Below, one piece after another: positions 7,287 to 15,876 of a DNA stretch of 50,646 bases. Location of the stretch: contig CAYPAV010000027.1 in assembly GCA_964408805.1 (NCBI GenBank), positions 1-50,646 on the forward strand, in the 5' to 3' direction. The notes beneath the pieces are model-generated. The model did not search any database. It saw only the letters and a list, made by a program, of their open reading frames with translations, and was not told where the DNA came from. The number at the start of each line of letters is the position of its first letter. The stretch's first letter is position 1. The translations under genes and the position numbers were made by a program. Source of the DNA: CAYPAV01 sp964408805. GTDB lineage: Bacteria > Pseudomonadota > Alphaproteobacteria > UBA8366.

Positions 7287-8831
7287 TCAACTCTCCCATT
7301 TATCGAGTGCCGCGGCCGTTCGCCCGGCAATTCGGCCGCTAACGAAACATTCCGTCAGATTACCACCCGAGAGATAAAGATTCCCCCAAATTCCACCCAA
7401 CTCACCGGCCGTGAACAGTCGGGAAATCGGTTCGCCGAAAGCGTTCAACACCCGGCGCTTGGTATCATGAACGGGACCGCCCTGGGTGTTCGACACCGAC
7501 GGCCAGACCCGGCCCACGTAATAGGGCGGAGTCCGCAAGGGCACCATCGACTTCGGCGGCCGCCCATGGACGCCGTCTTCGCCCGCATCGCAGGCGGCGT
7601 TCCACGCCTCGAAGGTTGCCTGCAGTTCATCCGCCGGGCAGCCGATCTTGCCGGCCAGTTCCTCGACCGTGTCCGCCTTCTCCAGAAGGCCGTTCTGAAC
7701 CTCCTTCAAATTGTCGGCGCTCCACTCGTAGTCGTCATAGTCCCGGTCGTTGAACATCGTCTGGCCGATCGCGAAGAGTTTCCGGCCTTCCTCGTCGAAG
7801 ACCAGGTGCGCTGGAATATAGGGCAAGTCCATGGTCGCCGGGTTCGCCCGGTCCATGCCGCGATGCCCGGTATCCTGCATATAGGGATCGTATTCGTTCA
7901 TGAAGCGGCGGCCGTCGCCGCCGACCATGATCCAGGCCATCGGGACCTCGGCCTGGCGGATGCCGGGCAGCCAGTCGGGCAGGCGCTTTGTCCGGATCGA
8001 GAACGGCAGGTCCGGATGCAGGAACCCGTAGGTCCCGTGGAAGTGCCACATATGCCATAGGTCGGCGCCGACATCGGTTGCCATGCGAATACCATCGCCC
8101 GTATTGCCGATGAAGGCGGCGCTGTACACCGGGTTGATCTGCCAATATTGGCGCTGCATCTCGGGCGCGTGCTCGAAGCCGCCGCAGGCGAGGATGACCG
8201 CCTTTCGCGCCTTTACCGCGCGCCGGCCCGACGGTCCCTCGATCCAGGCGCCGCGTACCCCGCCGTCGTCCCCCGCGATCAGGCGAAGCGCCGAGGTCTC
8301 CAACTCAACCGCGATCTCGCGCGCCTTGATGTTGTCTTCCAGGAGCTTGAACATGAAGGGGCCGCCGCTCAACGCGCGGGCATGGGGATAGGCGTTCTCG
8401 GCATCGAAGCCCGGAATGGCGGCGATCTGCAGGAAATACATCTTATCGTAGCCGGGAAAGGGATAGTTGCCCGGCCGTTCGGTCCGCCGAGGTTCCGCCC
8501 CATTCACCTTGGCGAGTTCCATGACGTAGTCGTCGACCTTCGTCATCTCGTCGGCGAAGACCGACAGCACCTCGTCCGGCGTCGTCCCGTCATTGGTCGC
8601 CTTCAGGTATTCGAAGGTGGCATCGCGGTCGTGCGGCAGACGCAAGCCGCCGCCCGAGCAGATCGAGATGCCGCCCGGGTCCTTCATCTTCTCGATCAAC
8701 AGGACCTCGGCCCCGTGGTCATGGGCGTTGAGGGCGGCGACGGCGCCGCCGAAACCGTAGCCGGCGACGAGTACGTCGACCTCGGCGTCGAAGGTCTCGA
8801 CGTTGCGCGGGGGCGGTGACGTATCGGTCAT
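7287..8831 (-). CDS. FAD-dependent oxidoreductase (fumarate reductase/3-ketosteroid dehydrogenase type)
   Basis: The 514-residue flavoprotein begins with a Rossmann motif VLVAGYGFGG (G24, G26, G29) followed by the ribose-binding Glu in LLIEKMKDPGG (E47) and the SGGGLRLP loop. The C-terminal FAD segment is FTAGELGGIWGNLYLSGGN, with GRIAGRTAA. This is the FAD-binding-2 family, which includes fumarate reductase, urocanate reductase and 3-ketosteroid delta-1-dehydrogenase; these reduce or introduce a C=C bond next to a carbonyl. No heme domain, signal peptide or flavin-transfer motif is seen, so a cytoplasmic enzyme is likely. It sits between TauD genes with gaps of 4 bases on each side, so translation is probably coupled. 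Confidence 0.9.
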   Translation of the reverse strand: MTDTSPPPRNVETFDAEVDVLVAGYGFGGAVAALNAHDHGAEVLLIEKMKDPGGISICSGGGLRLPHDRDATFEYLKATNDGTTPDEVLSVFADEMTKVDDYVMELAKVNGAEPRRTERPGNYPFPGYDKMYFLQIAAIPGFDAENAYPHARALSGGPFMFKLLEDNIKAREIAVELETSALRLIAGDDGGVRGAWIEGPSGRRAVKARKAVILACGGFEHAPEMQRQYWQINPVYSAAFIGNTGDGIRMATDVGADLWHMWHFHGTYGFLHPDLPFSIRTKRLPDWLPGIRQAEVPMAWIMVGGDGRRFMNEYDPYMQDTGHRGMDRANPATMDLPYIPAHLVFDEEGRKLFAIGQTMFNDRDYDDYEWSADNLKEVQNGLLEKADTVEELAGKIGCPADELQATFEAWNAACDAGEDGVHGRPPKSMVPLRTPPYYVGRVWPSVSNTQGGPVHDTKRRVLNAFGEPISRLFTAGELGGIWGNLYLSGGNLTECFVSGRIAGRTAAALDKWES

Positions 8832-8835
8832 GAAA

Positions 8836-9666
8836 TCAGAACGGTTTGTCGCCCGCGATGGTGACGCGATAGCCGTGGCGAATCTCGGGATAATAATCCC
8901 AGACCGTCCGATGCGAGGTACAGCGATTGTCCCAAACGGCGATCGATTTCTCCCGCCAGCGGAACCGGCAGTGGAATTCCGGCGTCGCGATATGCTCGTT
9001 CAGCATTTTCAGGATGGCATCGCTCTCGTTCTTCTTCAGCCCCTCGATCCGGGTCGTGAAGTTCTCGTTGACGAAAAGGCATTTCCGACCGGTAACGGGA
9101 TGGGTGCGGACGATCGGATGCAAGGCTTCCGGAAAGGTATCCTCGCCGTCGCGAAGATTGCCCTTCGCACCGAAGCGGTCGCGGTGAACGGGCGCGGATT
9201 CGTGCCACGCCTCCATGCCGTCGATCATTTCCTTAATGGGATCCGACAGCGCCTCGTAGGCGGCATACATGCTGGCGAACATGGTGTCGCCGCCCGACGG
9301 CGGCACCTGGTGCAGGTGCAGGATGCTGCCCATCGGCGGCTCGATGTCGCAGCTGACGTCCGAGTGCCACTTCATGCCGGCCACGACCTTGGAGGTCTCG
9401 TCGGCGTGAATGGTGAGGATCTCCGGATGCTCCTCCGAGGCCCTCGACGTCGGATGGATGTGCAGCTCGCCGAACTTCCGGCCGAATTCCTTATGCTGAT
9501 CGAGGTCGATGTCCTGATCCCGGAAGAACACGGCCTGATGCGTCATCAAGGCATCGTGGATTTCCTGAAAGGTCTGATTGCCGAGCGGTTTCGTCAGATC
9601 GACGCCGCTGATATCGGCGCCGATGACCGGATTGTGGGGTTCGACCTCGATGGTCTCGTAGGACAT
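8836..9666 (-). CDS. TauD/TfdA-family Fe(II)/2-oxoglutarate dioxygenase (paralogue 3)
   Basis: The 276-residue oxygenase has the triad in KWHSDVS (H101, D103) and CTSHRTVWDYYP (H252) and the 2-oxoglutarate Arg in GYRVTI (R267). It lacks the roughly 25-residue N-terminal extension of the two downstream TauD proteins and is clearly more distant from them. AAAGGAG lies 7 bases before the ATG, the best ribosome-binding site in this operon. It follows the fourth dioxygenase by 24 bases and precedes the flavoprotein by 4. Confidence 0.91.
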   Translation of the reverse strand: MSYETIEVEPHNPVIGADISGVDLTKPLGNQTFQEIHDALMTHQAVFFRDQDIDLDQHKEFGRKFGELHIHPTSRASEEHPEILTIHADETSKVVAGMKWHSDVSCDIEPPMGSILHLHQVPPSGGDTMFASMYAAYEALSDPIKEMIDGMEAWHESAPVHRDRFGAKGNLRDGEDTFPEALHPIVRTHPVTGRKCLFVNENFTTRIEGLKKNESDAILKMLNEHIATPEFHCRFRWREKSIAVWDNRCTSHRTVWDYYPEIRHGYRVTIAGDKPF

Positions 9667-9690
9667 GTCAGCTCCTTTGGGGATGGTATC

Positions 9691-10698
9691 CTAGCCTTGA
9701 TAGAAGGCCCGTCCGGCCTTTCTCAGCCAAATTCGAACCAGATGGCGTTTTCGTTCCGGATCGGACCCGTCGCGAAAGGCGGTCCGGCGATGCCCGAGAC
9801 GGCGATTGTTGACGACCTGGATCTGGCCGCGCTCGAACATGAACTCCTTGCGAAGCCCGCCCTGCTCGGTCGCCCGCGAGATCACGTCGATCGCAGCACG
9901 GGTCTCGACGTCCATCTCGCGCCCGGTCATCTCAAAAGCGTGGCCGACCAGACGGGGCGAGAAATTCACGTTGAGGCGCTTGCCATCGGTCATGAAAATC
10001 GGTTTCTCCGATATCCGCTCGTCCTCCGGGGCATGCTCCATCTGGCGGTCGAACGGGAAGGTCTCGTAGAGCCGCGGCAGCACCTCGCGATTCTTCTCGA
10101 GGAGGATGTTGTAGACGCTCTCGAAACTGACGACCCCGCTGATGCCGCCCTTTTCCGCCGGCTGAAGACAGAAAAGTGCGACGAAATCCGGCGGCAGGTT
10201 AAAGGCGTTGTCATTGTGATAATCCTGCCCGCCATTGGTCTTGGAGGATCTGACACCGCTGCCGGGCGTCGATTTCTTGCCCGTATCGGTGATGTCGTAG
10301 ACCATCAGCCCGTCCCATTTCTGGGCCACCGGCCGGCCGACCATCGACATCAACAGCCAATAGAGTTTGGTGGCGATCGCGCGCTCCAGGCGCTCCAGCG
10401 GCAGGCGGTCGATAATCGCGAAACCGATACCGTCATCGACCTCGGCGCGCACCTCCGCCATCAGACGGCGACAGCTCGGCATTTCGAAATCGTCGGGCCG
10501 CAAGGCCTCGATCGGCAACGGGTTTTGGACAAGCGCCTCGGCGGCGCGATCTATCTCGGCAAGGCAATCCGCGTCCAACGTCACAACGCCGTCATTCGGA
10601 AAGTGCGTCTCCGAGGTCCAGGCCATTGGGCCGGCCAGGGGGTGTTCCAGCATCTCCGCCATGCCGCAAGTCTCCGCATCTCCATGAGTCCCTGACAT
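9691..10698 (-). CDS. TauD-superfamily dioxygenase, divergent (clavaminate-synthase-like)
   Basis: The 335-residue protein differs from the other three but keeps the fold signature: DYHNDNAF (H161, D163) and RRLGHRRTAF (H303), with RHLVRIWLR supplying the 2-oxoglutarate Arg near 322. It also has the segment NVNFSPRLVGHAFEM and a long N-terminal region (1-120) typical of the larger clavaminate-synthase/TauD-like members. It is the second gene of the minus operon, 45 bases after the selenoprotein. The ATG at 10698 is used; ATGs at codons 13 and 16 are alternatives. The substrate is unknown. Confidence 0.85.
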   Translation of the reverse strand: MSGTHGDAETCGMAEMLEHPLAGPMAWTSETHFPNDGVVTLDADCLAEIDRAAEALVQNPLPIEALRPDDFEMPSCRRLMAEVRAEVDDGIGFAIIDRLPLERLERAIATKLYWLLMSMVGRPVAQKWDGLMVYDITDTGKKSTPGSGVRSSKTNGGQDYHNDNAFNLPPDFVALFCLQPAEKGGISGVVSFESVYNILLEKNREVLPRLYETFPFDRQMEHAPEDERISEKPIFMTDGKRLNVNFSPRLVGHAFEMTGREMDVETRAAIDVISRATEQGGLRKEFMFERGQIQVVNNRRLGHRRTAFRDGSDPERKRHLVRIWLRKAGRAFYQG

Positions 10699-10743
10699 AG
10701 ATAGGTCAAATTGCCCGTTTCCGGTAGTCCCGGCGAAACCCGC

Positions 10744-11961
10744 CTACCCCAACAAATGCTGCTGCGCGCGCGGGACGAGTTGGGACTTCGCGACCCATTG
10801 GAGGCCCGGATCGTCACTGGCAAGGGCGACGGGATGGAGTGCCAGCAGGAGCTTGCCGGCGGTTGTCTCGCCCCAGAACCAATCGGCAAGGGCACGACTG
10901 GAAACGGCTCCCGGCTTCGCGGTGGCGGCCTCGAAATAGAAGACCTTCAGTTCCTCCGACGCCTGGCGGAAGGTCTCGCCGAGCGGGATGTCCGGCTTCG
11001 GGTTTTCCGGTGTCCCCGCCAGAAGGTCATGCAAGAAATCCGCGATTTCCTCGATCGAGAGGCCGAGCACGCCCGTCGACGTCCGTCCGCGCGTCTCCTT
11101 GGCCAGCTGCTGCCATGGTGCGAGGCTTTCGATCTCGCCGGTGAGCGCGTTCAGAAGTTCCGATGCACCGGTATCCTTGGGTTTGGCGAGCGCGATGGGG
11201 CAAGTCCAGCCGGTCATGTCGACGGCCTCGCTCCCGGGGGCCGGGTCGGGGAAGTCCTCCAGCAAGGGCGGCGGACCGTCCCGCACCAGGAGCGCCAGAG
11301 CGTCCCGCAGCACGCGGGTTTGGAACTCGGGTTCGTCGGGTGCCCCGAAGGGCCGACCCAATTCGAACGGCACCCATAGGAAGCGCGGCGGGCGGAGGCG
11401 TTCGGTATTGTCGCGAACGAGGCTGATCCCCGTCGTCGGCAGGCCTTCCTCTTCCAGGTAATGCGCGGTCGCGCCGACGGCGCGCGTGCAATTCGGTCAG
11501 ACCGGGACCAGGAGAACCCCGTTCACCTGGTCTTCCTTGAGCAACCCCGCCAATTCGCGCGCCGTGGGTTCAATCTCGTGCGGCAGCCATCCGGCGCCGT
11601 TCAAGGCGTAATGATACGCCGCGATCTCACCGATCTCCCCCGCTGCCTCCAGCTCGCGCAGACGGTCGATCGGGAAGACGACGTTGACGTCCTGCTGAAA
11701 GCCGCTGCGGTCGTAGTTGACCGAACTTTGGCTCATCACCAGGTCGCTCGTATCGATATTGCCCGGAATGACCCGGTAGCCAAGATCGCGAAGGGCGAAA
11801 TTGCGATCGCCGCGCCGATGCAGCCCCGCCGTCGTCACGATGGCGATACGGCGATCGGCCAAGGGCGGGCCCCCGTTCCAAGGGGCCGTCTCGAAGGGCG
11901 GACATTCCTTGTCGAGCAAATGTTGCGCGCTTCCAGGATCGAGATCGTTGAGGCGAACCAT
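10744..11961 (-). CDS. GrdB/PrdB-like selenoprotein with in-frame UGA (Sec155)
   Basis: Two abutting same-frame segments, 11961-11500 and 11496-10744, are separated only by TGA at 11499-11497. Read through as selenocysteine they give a 405-residue protein of the glycine/sarcosine/betaine/D-proline reductase selenoprotein B family. Upstream of the UGA are AIVTTAGLHRRGD, VNYDRSGFQQDVNVVFPIDR and GEIGEIAAYHY; at it is VLLVPV-U-PNCTR (U155, C158); just after it are ATAHYLEEEGLPTTGISLVR and LWVPFELGRPFG. In clostridial enzymes the Sec attacks the substrate C-N bond. A C-terminal region of about 200 residues follows that I cannot assign. A hairpin fitting a bacterial SECIS begins 12 bases after the UGA. 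It is the first gene of the operon containing four dioxygenases, a flavoprotein and a MetC homologue. No partner GrdA/GrdC/PrdA gene is present, so the reaction is probably not classical amino acid reduction. Confidence 0.88.
11470..11490 (-). promoter_or_regulatory. Putative bacterial SECIS hairpin for Sec155
   Basis: Reading on the minus strand, CGCGCC (11484-11479) pairs with GGCGCG (11475-11470) around a GUC loop, with partly paired flanks outside. The loop starts after 18 nucleotides downstream of the UGA and opens with G, both within the usual bacterial SECIS rules. The surrounding DNA is GC-rich, so a hairpin alone would be weak evidence; protein conservation on both sides of the UGA carries the case. 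Confidence 0.6.
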
Positions 11962-12083
11962 GTCATTCGACTTAGGTTTTCGCCACCGGCGGGCAACTTG
12001 GAAAAGTCAGGCCGAAGGACTGGGTAAACGCCGCGGGTCCGATAAATCCCTATGGTAAGGATAATCGGGAAAGGTCGGCTTCT
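11962..12083. promoter_or_regulatory. Divergent promoter region between the two selenoprotein operons
   Basis: These 122 bases must hold both promoters of the divergent operons. AAAGG at 12070-12074 is a plausible ribosome-binding site for the hydantoinase A gene. The selenoprotein start has only a weak GTCGA-like upstream sequence. I see no clear -35/-10 pair and no operator palindrome. A shared regulator site is likely from the layout but not demonstrated; no regulator gene lies in either operon. Confidence 0.5.
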
Positions 12084-14156
12084 ATGGCGTGGCGCATGGG
12101 CGTGGATATCGGCGGCACCTTCACCGACGTCGCTTTGGTCGACGACGGAACGGGTGCCATTGGGATTGCCAAGACACTGACAACACCCGACAATTTCTCC
12201 CACGGCGTGGTCAGCGCCCTTGAGGAAGCGATCGACGCCCATGACGTGCCGCCGGGGGATGTGACCCTGCTCTCGCACGCGACCACGGTCGTCACCAATG
12301 CCATCCTGGAGGAAAAAGGCGCCCGGACGGCCCTGATCTCGACCCGCGGTTTCCGGGACTTGCTGGAACTTCGCCGGTCCTCGCGGGCCAATCTCTACGA
12401 TATCTTCCAGGATCCGCCCTCGGTGCTGGTAGCCCGCCACGCCAGGCTTGAGATCACCGAGCGGATCGGCGCGGCGGGCGAGGTCGTGATTCCGCTGGCC
12501 GAGGATGAGATCGACGGGCTGGTCGAGGTGATCGAAAGCCTCGATGTCGACGCAGTCGCGGTCTCGCTGCTGTTCTCGTTCCTGAACGACGCCCATGAGC
12601 GCCAACTCGGCGCCCGGCTTCGGGCGGCCCTGCCGGAGACGCCGATCTTCCTCTCCTCCGAGGTCCTGCCGGAGATGCGTGAATTCGAGCGCACCAGCAC
12701 GACGGCGGTCTGCGCCTATGTCGGACCGATCCTGGACTCATATCTGAAGGAACTGGCGGCGGCGATCGCGGGGCTGGGGCTCCCCGACCTTCACGTCATG
12801 GGCTCGGCTGGTGGCGTGGTCGACGTCGAGGAGGCCCTTCGCATGCCGGCCGCCGTGGTCGAATCAGGGCCGGCCGCGGGCGTTATTGCGACCGCCCTCA
12901 TCGGCCGCCAGATCCAGCGGCCCGACCTCCTCTCCTTCGACATGGGCGGCACCACCGCCAAGGCCAGCCTGATCAAGGATGGCGAAATCGAAACCACGGC
13001 CGAGTACGAGGTCGGCGGCGACGGCAGTCAGAGCCGCTGGCTACACGGCACCGGCCACCCGATCCGTGTCCCCGTGATCGACCTCGCGGAGGTGAGTGCC
13101 GGCGGCGGCAGCATCGCTTGGGTCGATCCGGCGGGCTCGCTCCGCGTCGGCCCCCTAAGTGCGGGTGCGGATCCCGGGCCCGTCTGCTATGCCAAGGGCG
13201 GCACCCAGCCGACCGTGACCGACGCCAACGTGGTCCTGGGATACCTCGATCAGCACTCCCTCCTCGGCGGCCGCATGTCGATCGACTTCGAAGGCGCCAA
13301 GTCGGCGCTGGAGACTCATATCGCCGAACCGCTCGGCCTTTCCGTGATCGAGGCGGCGGCGAGCGTCATCGAGATCGTCAACCACAACATGGCGGAGGCG
13401 CTTCGCATCGTCTCGGTCGAGCGCGGGCATGATCCCCGCGAGTTCGGCCTCGTCGCCTTCGGTGGCGCCGGCCCCCTTCATGCAACGGCGCTCGCCGAGG
13501 CGCTGGATATTCCGGAGGTCATCGTACCGCCGATTCCAGGCGGGTTCTCGGCCCTTGGCCTCGTCGGCACCGACATCCGCCGCGATTACGCGAGGACCTA
13601 TTATGCGCCCCTCGAGGAGACGCCGGTGGAGACGCTGGACGGGATCTGGAACGAGATGATCGAGACGGCGAAGACAATGCTCTCGAAAACGGGCGTTCCC
13701 GAGGACCAGTGGCAGTTCGAGCGCAGCACCGATCTTCGCTATACCCGACAAGCCTACGAATTGACGGCGACCCTTCCCCCGGGAGCGATCGACAAGGCGG
13801 CCCTCGCCGAGGCCTTCCATGAAAAGCACGAGCTGACCTACGGCCATAAGAGCGAAACAGATGCGGTCCAGCTGGTGACGCTGCGCCTGACCGCGTCGGG
13901 CAAACTGCCGCCGCTATCGCTGTCGGCGGGCGGCGAAGCTGCGGGCGACAGCCTGAAGACGACGCGAACTGCCTGGTTCCGCGAGGCCGGCGAGGTCGAT
14001 TGCCCGATTCACGACCGGGCGTTGCTGGGGGCGGGGGGAAGTCTTTCGGGGCCGGTGGTGATCGAATCGCTCGATAGTACCATCGTCGTGCCGCCCAACT
14101 GGCACGCCGGTGTTGACGACAAAGGGTTCATTCGAATGGAGCGGTCCAATGCCTGA
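12084..14156 (+). CDS. hyuA: Hydantoinase/oxoprolinase family protein, A subunit
   Basis: The 690-residue protein is an A-type subunit of the ATP-dependent hydantoinase/5-oxoprolinase/acetone carboxylase family. The N-terminal ASKHA ATP-binding fold opens with MGVDIGGTFTDVALVDDG; SHATTVVTNAILE, FERTSTTAVCAYVGP, GSAGGVVDVEEA, VESGPAAGVIA and SFDMGGTTAKASLI follow, then AEVSAGGGSIAWVD, GAGPLHATALAEALDIPEVIVPP and the C-terminal oxoprolinase domain. It probably couples ATP hydrolysis to opening of a cyclic amide or imide, or to carboxylation, together with the B subunit. The next gene starts inside its last codons (8-base overlap), so the two are co-translated. First gene of the plus-strand operon. 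Confidence 0.93.
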   Translation: MAWRMGVDIGGTFTDVALVDDGTGAIGIAKTLTTPDNFSHGVVSALEEAIDAHDVPPGDVTLLSHATTVVTNAILEEKGARTALISTRGFRDLLELRRSSRANLYDIFQDPPSVLVARHARLEITERIGAAGEVVIPLAEDEIDGLVEVIESLDVDAVAVSLLFSFLNDAHERQLGARLRAALPETPIFLSSEVLPEMREFERTSTTAVCAYVGPILDSYLKELAAAIAGLGLPDLHVMGSAGGVVDVEEALRMPAAVVESGPAAGVIATALIGRQIQRPDLLSFDMGGTTAKASLIKDGEIETTAEYEVGGDGSQSRWLHGTGHPIRVPVIDLAEVSAGGGSIAWVDPAGSLRVGPLSAGADPGPVCYAKGGTQPTVTDANVVLGYLDQHSLLGGRMSIDFEGAKSALETHIAEPLGLSVIEAAASVIEIVNHNMAEALRIVSVERGHDPREFGLVAFGGAGPLHATALAEALDIPEVIVPPIPGGFSALGLVGTDIRRDYARTYYAPLEETPVETLDGIWNEMIETAKTMLSKTGVPEDQWQFERSTDLRYTRQAYELTATLPPGAIDKAALAEAFHEKHELTYGHKSETDAVQLVTLRLTASGKLPPLSLSAGGEAAGDSLKTTRTAWFREAGEVDCPIHDRALLGAGGSLSGPVVIESLDSTIVVPPNWHAGVDDKGFIRMERSNA

Positions 14157-15858
14157 TCCCACTCCGCGCGAGACGCGCATCGATCCGGCGACCTTCGAGG
14201 TCGTCAAGAACAGCCTGATGAAGGCGGCGGAGGAGATGAAGATCGTCCTCGCCAAGACCGCCTATTCGCCGCTCCTCAAGGTTGCCGGCGACTATTCCTG
14301 CGGGATCTTCGACACCACCGGGAACATGGTGGCCCAAGGCCCCGACCTGCCAATCCATCTGGGCTCGATGCCGGATGCGGTCCGCGCCGTGGTCCAGGCC
14401 TTTGGCGACGATATCCACGACGGCGACGTCTTCATCCACAACGATCCCTACTTCGGCGGCTCGCACCTGCCCGACGTGAACGTCATCAGTCCGGCCTTTC
14501 ACGAGGGCCGGAATCTCGGTTTCAGTTGCGTGCGCGCCCACTGGCCGGACGTCGGTAGTGCCACACCCGGCAGCTACGGCGCGGTAACGGAAGTCTACGG
14601 CGAGGGTCTCCGCCTGCCGCCGGTAAGGCTCTACGACCGCGGCACGCTCGACCGCAATGTCGAGACAATCATTATGGCGAATGTACGGGCCCCGGAAGAG
14701 CGCCGCGGCGATCTCCACGCCCAGGTCGCCGCCAACCGGCGCGCCGGCATACGCCTTTCGGCACTGGCCGAGAAATATGGTGCCGACGCCCTGCTCGATA
14801 TCATGCAGGAGGTCCTGGACTATGCCGAACGCATGATGCGGACGATGCTCCTGGAATTGCCGGACGGCGAGGCCGCGTTCGAGGATTTCTGCGACGGCGA
14901 CGGCATCATCCAACAAGGCGAGACAGAGGACGCGACTTTCACCATCCGCCTTCGCGTGACCAAGCGCGGTGAGACCATGGAGGTCGATTTCGAAGGCAGC
15001 GACCCGGCCGTTCCGGGGCCGATGAACGCGCCCCTTTCGGTGACCGCGTCCGGCGTCTATTGCGCCTTGAAGATGATCGTCGATCCGACCGGCATGATCC
15101 CGCCTAATTCCGGAACCTGGCGACCGATCACCGTGAAGGCGCCGCCGGGCTCCGTTGTTAACGCCCAGTTCCCCTCCCCCGTCGTCTACGCCAATCACGA
15201 AATGTCGCACCGGGTCGTCGACATGCTGTTCGGTGCCCTGGCCGAGGTGATGCCGGAGAATGTGATGGCCTGTTCGCAAGGCACCTCGTCGATCATGACC
15301 TTCGGCGGCGTCGATCCGCGAAACGGCGAGCGCTATGTAAGTTATGAATCGATCAAGGGCGGCTATGGCGCCCGCCCCACCAAGGACGGCATCAACACCA
15401 TGTCGGCCGGTGTCGCCAATATGATGAACACGCCGATCGAATCATTGGAGATGAGCTTCCCGCTCCGCGTCGATTATTACGAGATCATCGAGGACAGCGG
15501 CGGGGCTGGGCGCCATCGCGGCGGTTGCGGCGCGCGACGCGGTTGGACCGTACTCGACCATGACGCTCGCGCCACGGTTTGCATGGAACGCACCAAATCG
15601 CCGCCCTTCGGCATCCAGGGCGGAGAAGCGGGCGGTGCCGGCGCCATCGAGGTGGAATTTCCGGACGGCACGACGACGGCCCTCAACAGCAAGGGCGCCT
15701 TCGATGCGCCGGCGGGCTCGCGCATTCGGATCCGCTCGCCGGGCTCCGGCGGTTTCGGCGATCCCCGCGCGCGCGATCCCGAATTGCTCGCGAGCGACAT
15801 TGCCAACGGCTACGTGACGGAAAAGGCGGCCCGCGACAAGTACGGCGCGGGATCGTAG
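14149..15858 (+). CDS. hyuB: Hydantoinase/oxoprolinase family protein, B subunit
   Basis: The 569-residue protein is the B-type partner. Typical segments are IDPATFEVVKNSLMKAAEEM, YSCGIFDTTGNMVAQG, HLGSMPDAVRAV, GDVFIHNDPYFGGSHLPDVN, GAVTEVYGEGLRLPPVRLYD and the late GGAGRHRGGCG and GSGGFGDPRARDPE. The ATG at 14149 overlaps the hyuA stop and has GGAG 8 bases upstream; a longer frame from 14110 runs through the hyuA end and is rejected. A and B together form the complex. Its placement before a ThDP enzyme, oxidases and CoA-transferases suggests ring opening early in a degradation route. Confidence 0.93.
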   Translation: MPDPTPRETRIDPATFEVVKNSLMKAAEEMKIVLAKTAYSPLLKVAGDYSCGIFDTTGNMVAQGPDLPIHLGSMPDAVRAVVQAFGDDIHDGDVFIHNDPYFGGSHLPDVNVISPAFHEGRNLGFSCVRAHWPDVGSATPGSYGAVTEVYGEGLRLPPVRLYDRGTLDRNVETIIMANVRAPEERRGDLHAQVAANRRAGIRLSALAEKYGADALLDIMQEVLDYAERMMRTMLLELPDGEAAFEDFCDGDGIIQQGETEDATFTIRLRVTKRGETMEVDFEGSDPAVPGPMNAPLSVTASGVYCALKMIVDPTGMIPPNSGTWRPITVKAPPGSVVNAQFPSPVVYANHEMSHRVVDMLFGALAEVMPENVMACSQGTSSIMTFGGVDPRNGERYVSYESIKGGYGARPTKDGINTMSAGVANMMNTPIESLEMSFPLRVDYYEIIEDSGGAGRHRGGCGARRGWTVLDHDARATVCMERTKSPPFGIQGGEAGGAGAIEVEFPDGTTTALNSKGAFDAPAGSRIRIRSPGSGGFGDPRARDPELLASDIANGYVTEKAARDKYGAGS

Positions 15859-15876
15859 AGGGAAGGACCGGAACGA

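Noticed and set aside
8803..10695. Long 630-codon open frame on the plus strand
   Set aside because: It is antisense to three well-supported dioxygenase genes, has no family resemblance and is Arg/Asp-rich, as expected for a shadow in high-GC DNA.
11497..11499. TGA as an ordinary nonsense mutation in a GrdB-like pseudogene
   Set aside because: The frame is undamaged on both sides, the residue is the known Sec column, a second protein in the neighbouring operon shows the same pattern, and hairpins follow both UGAs.
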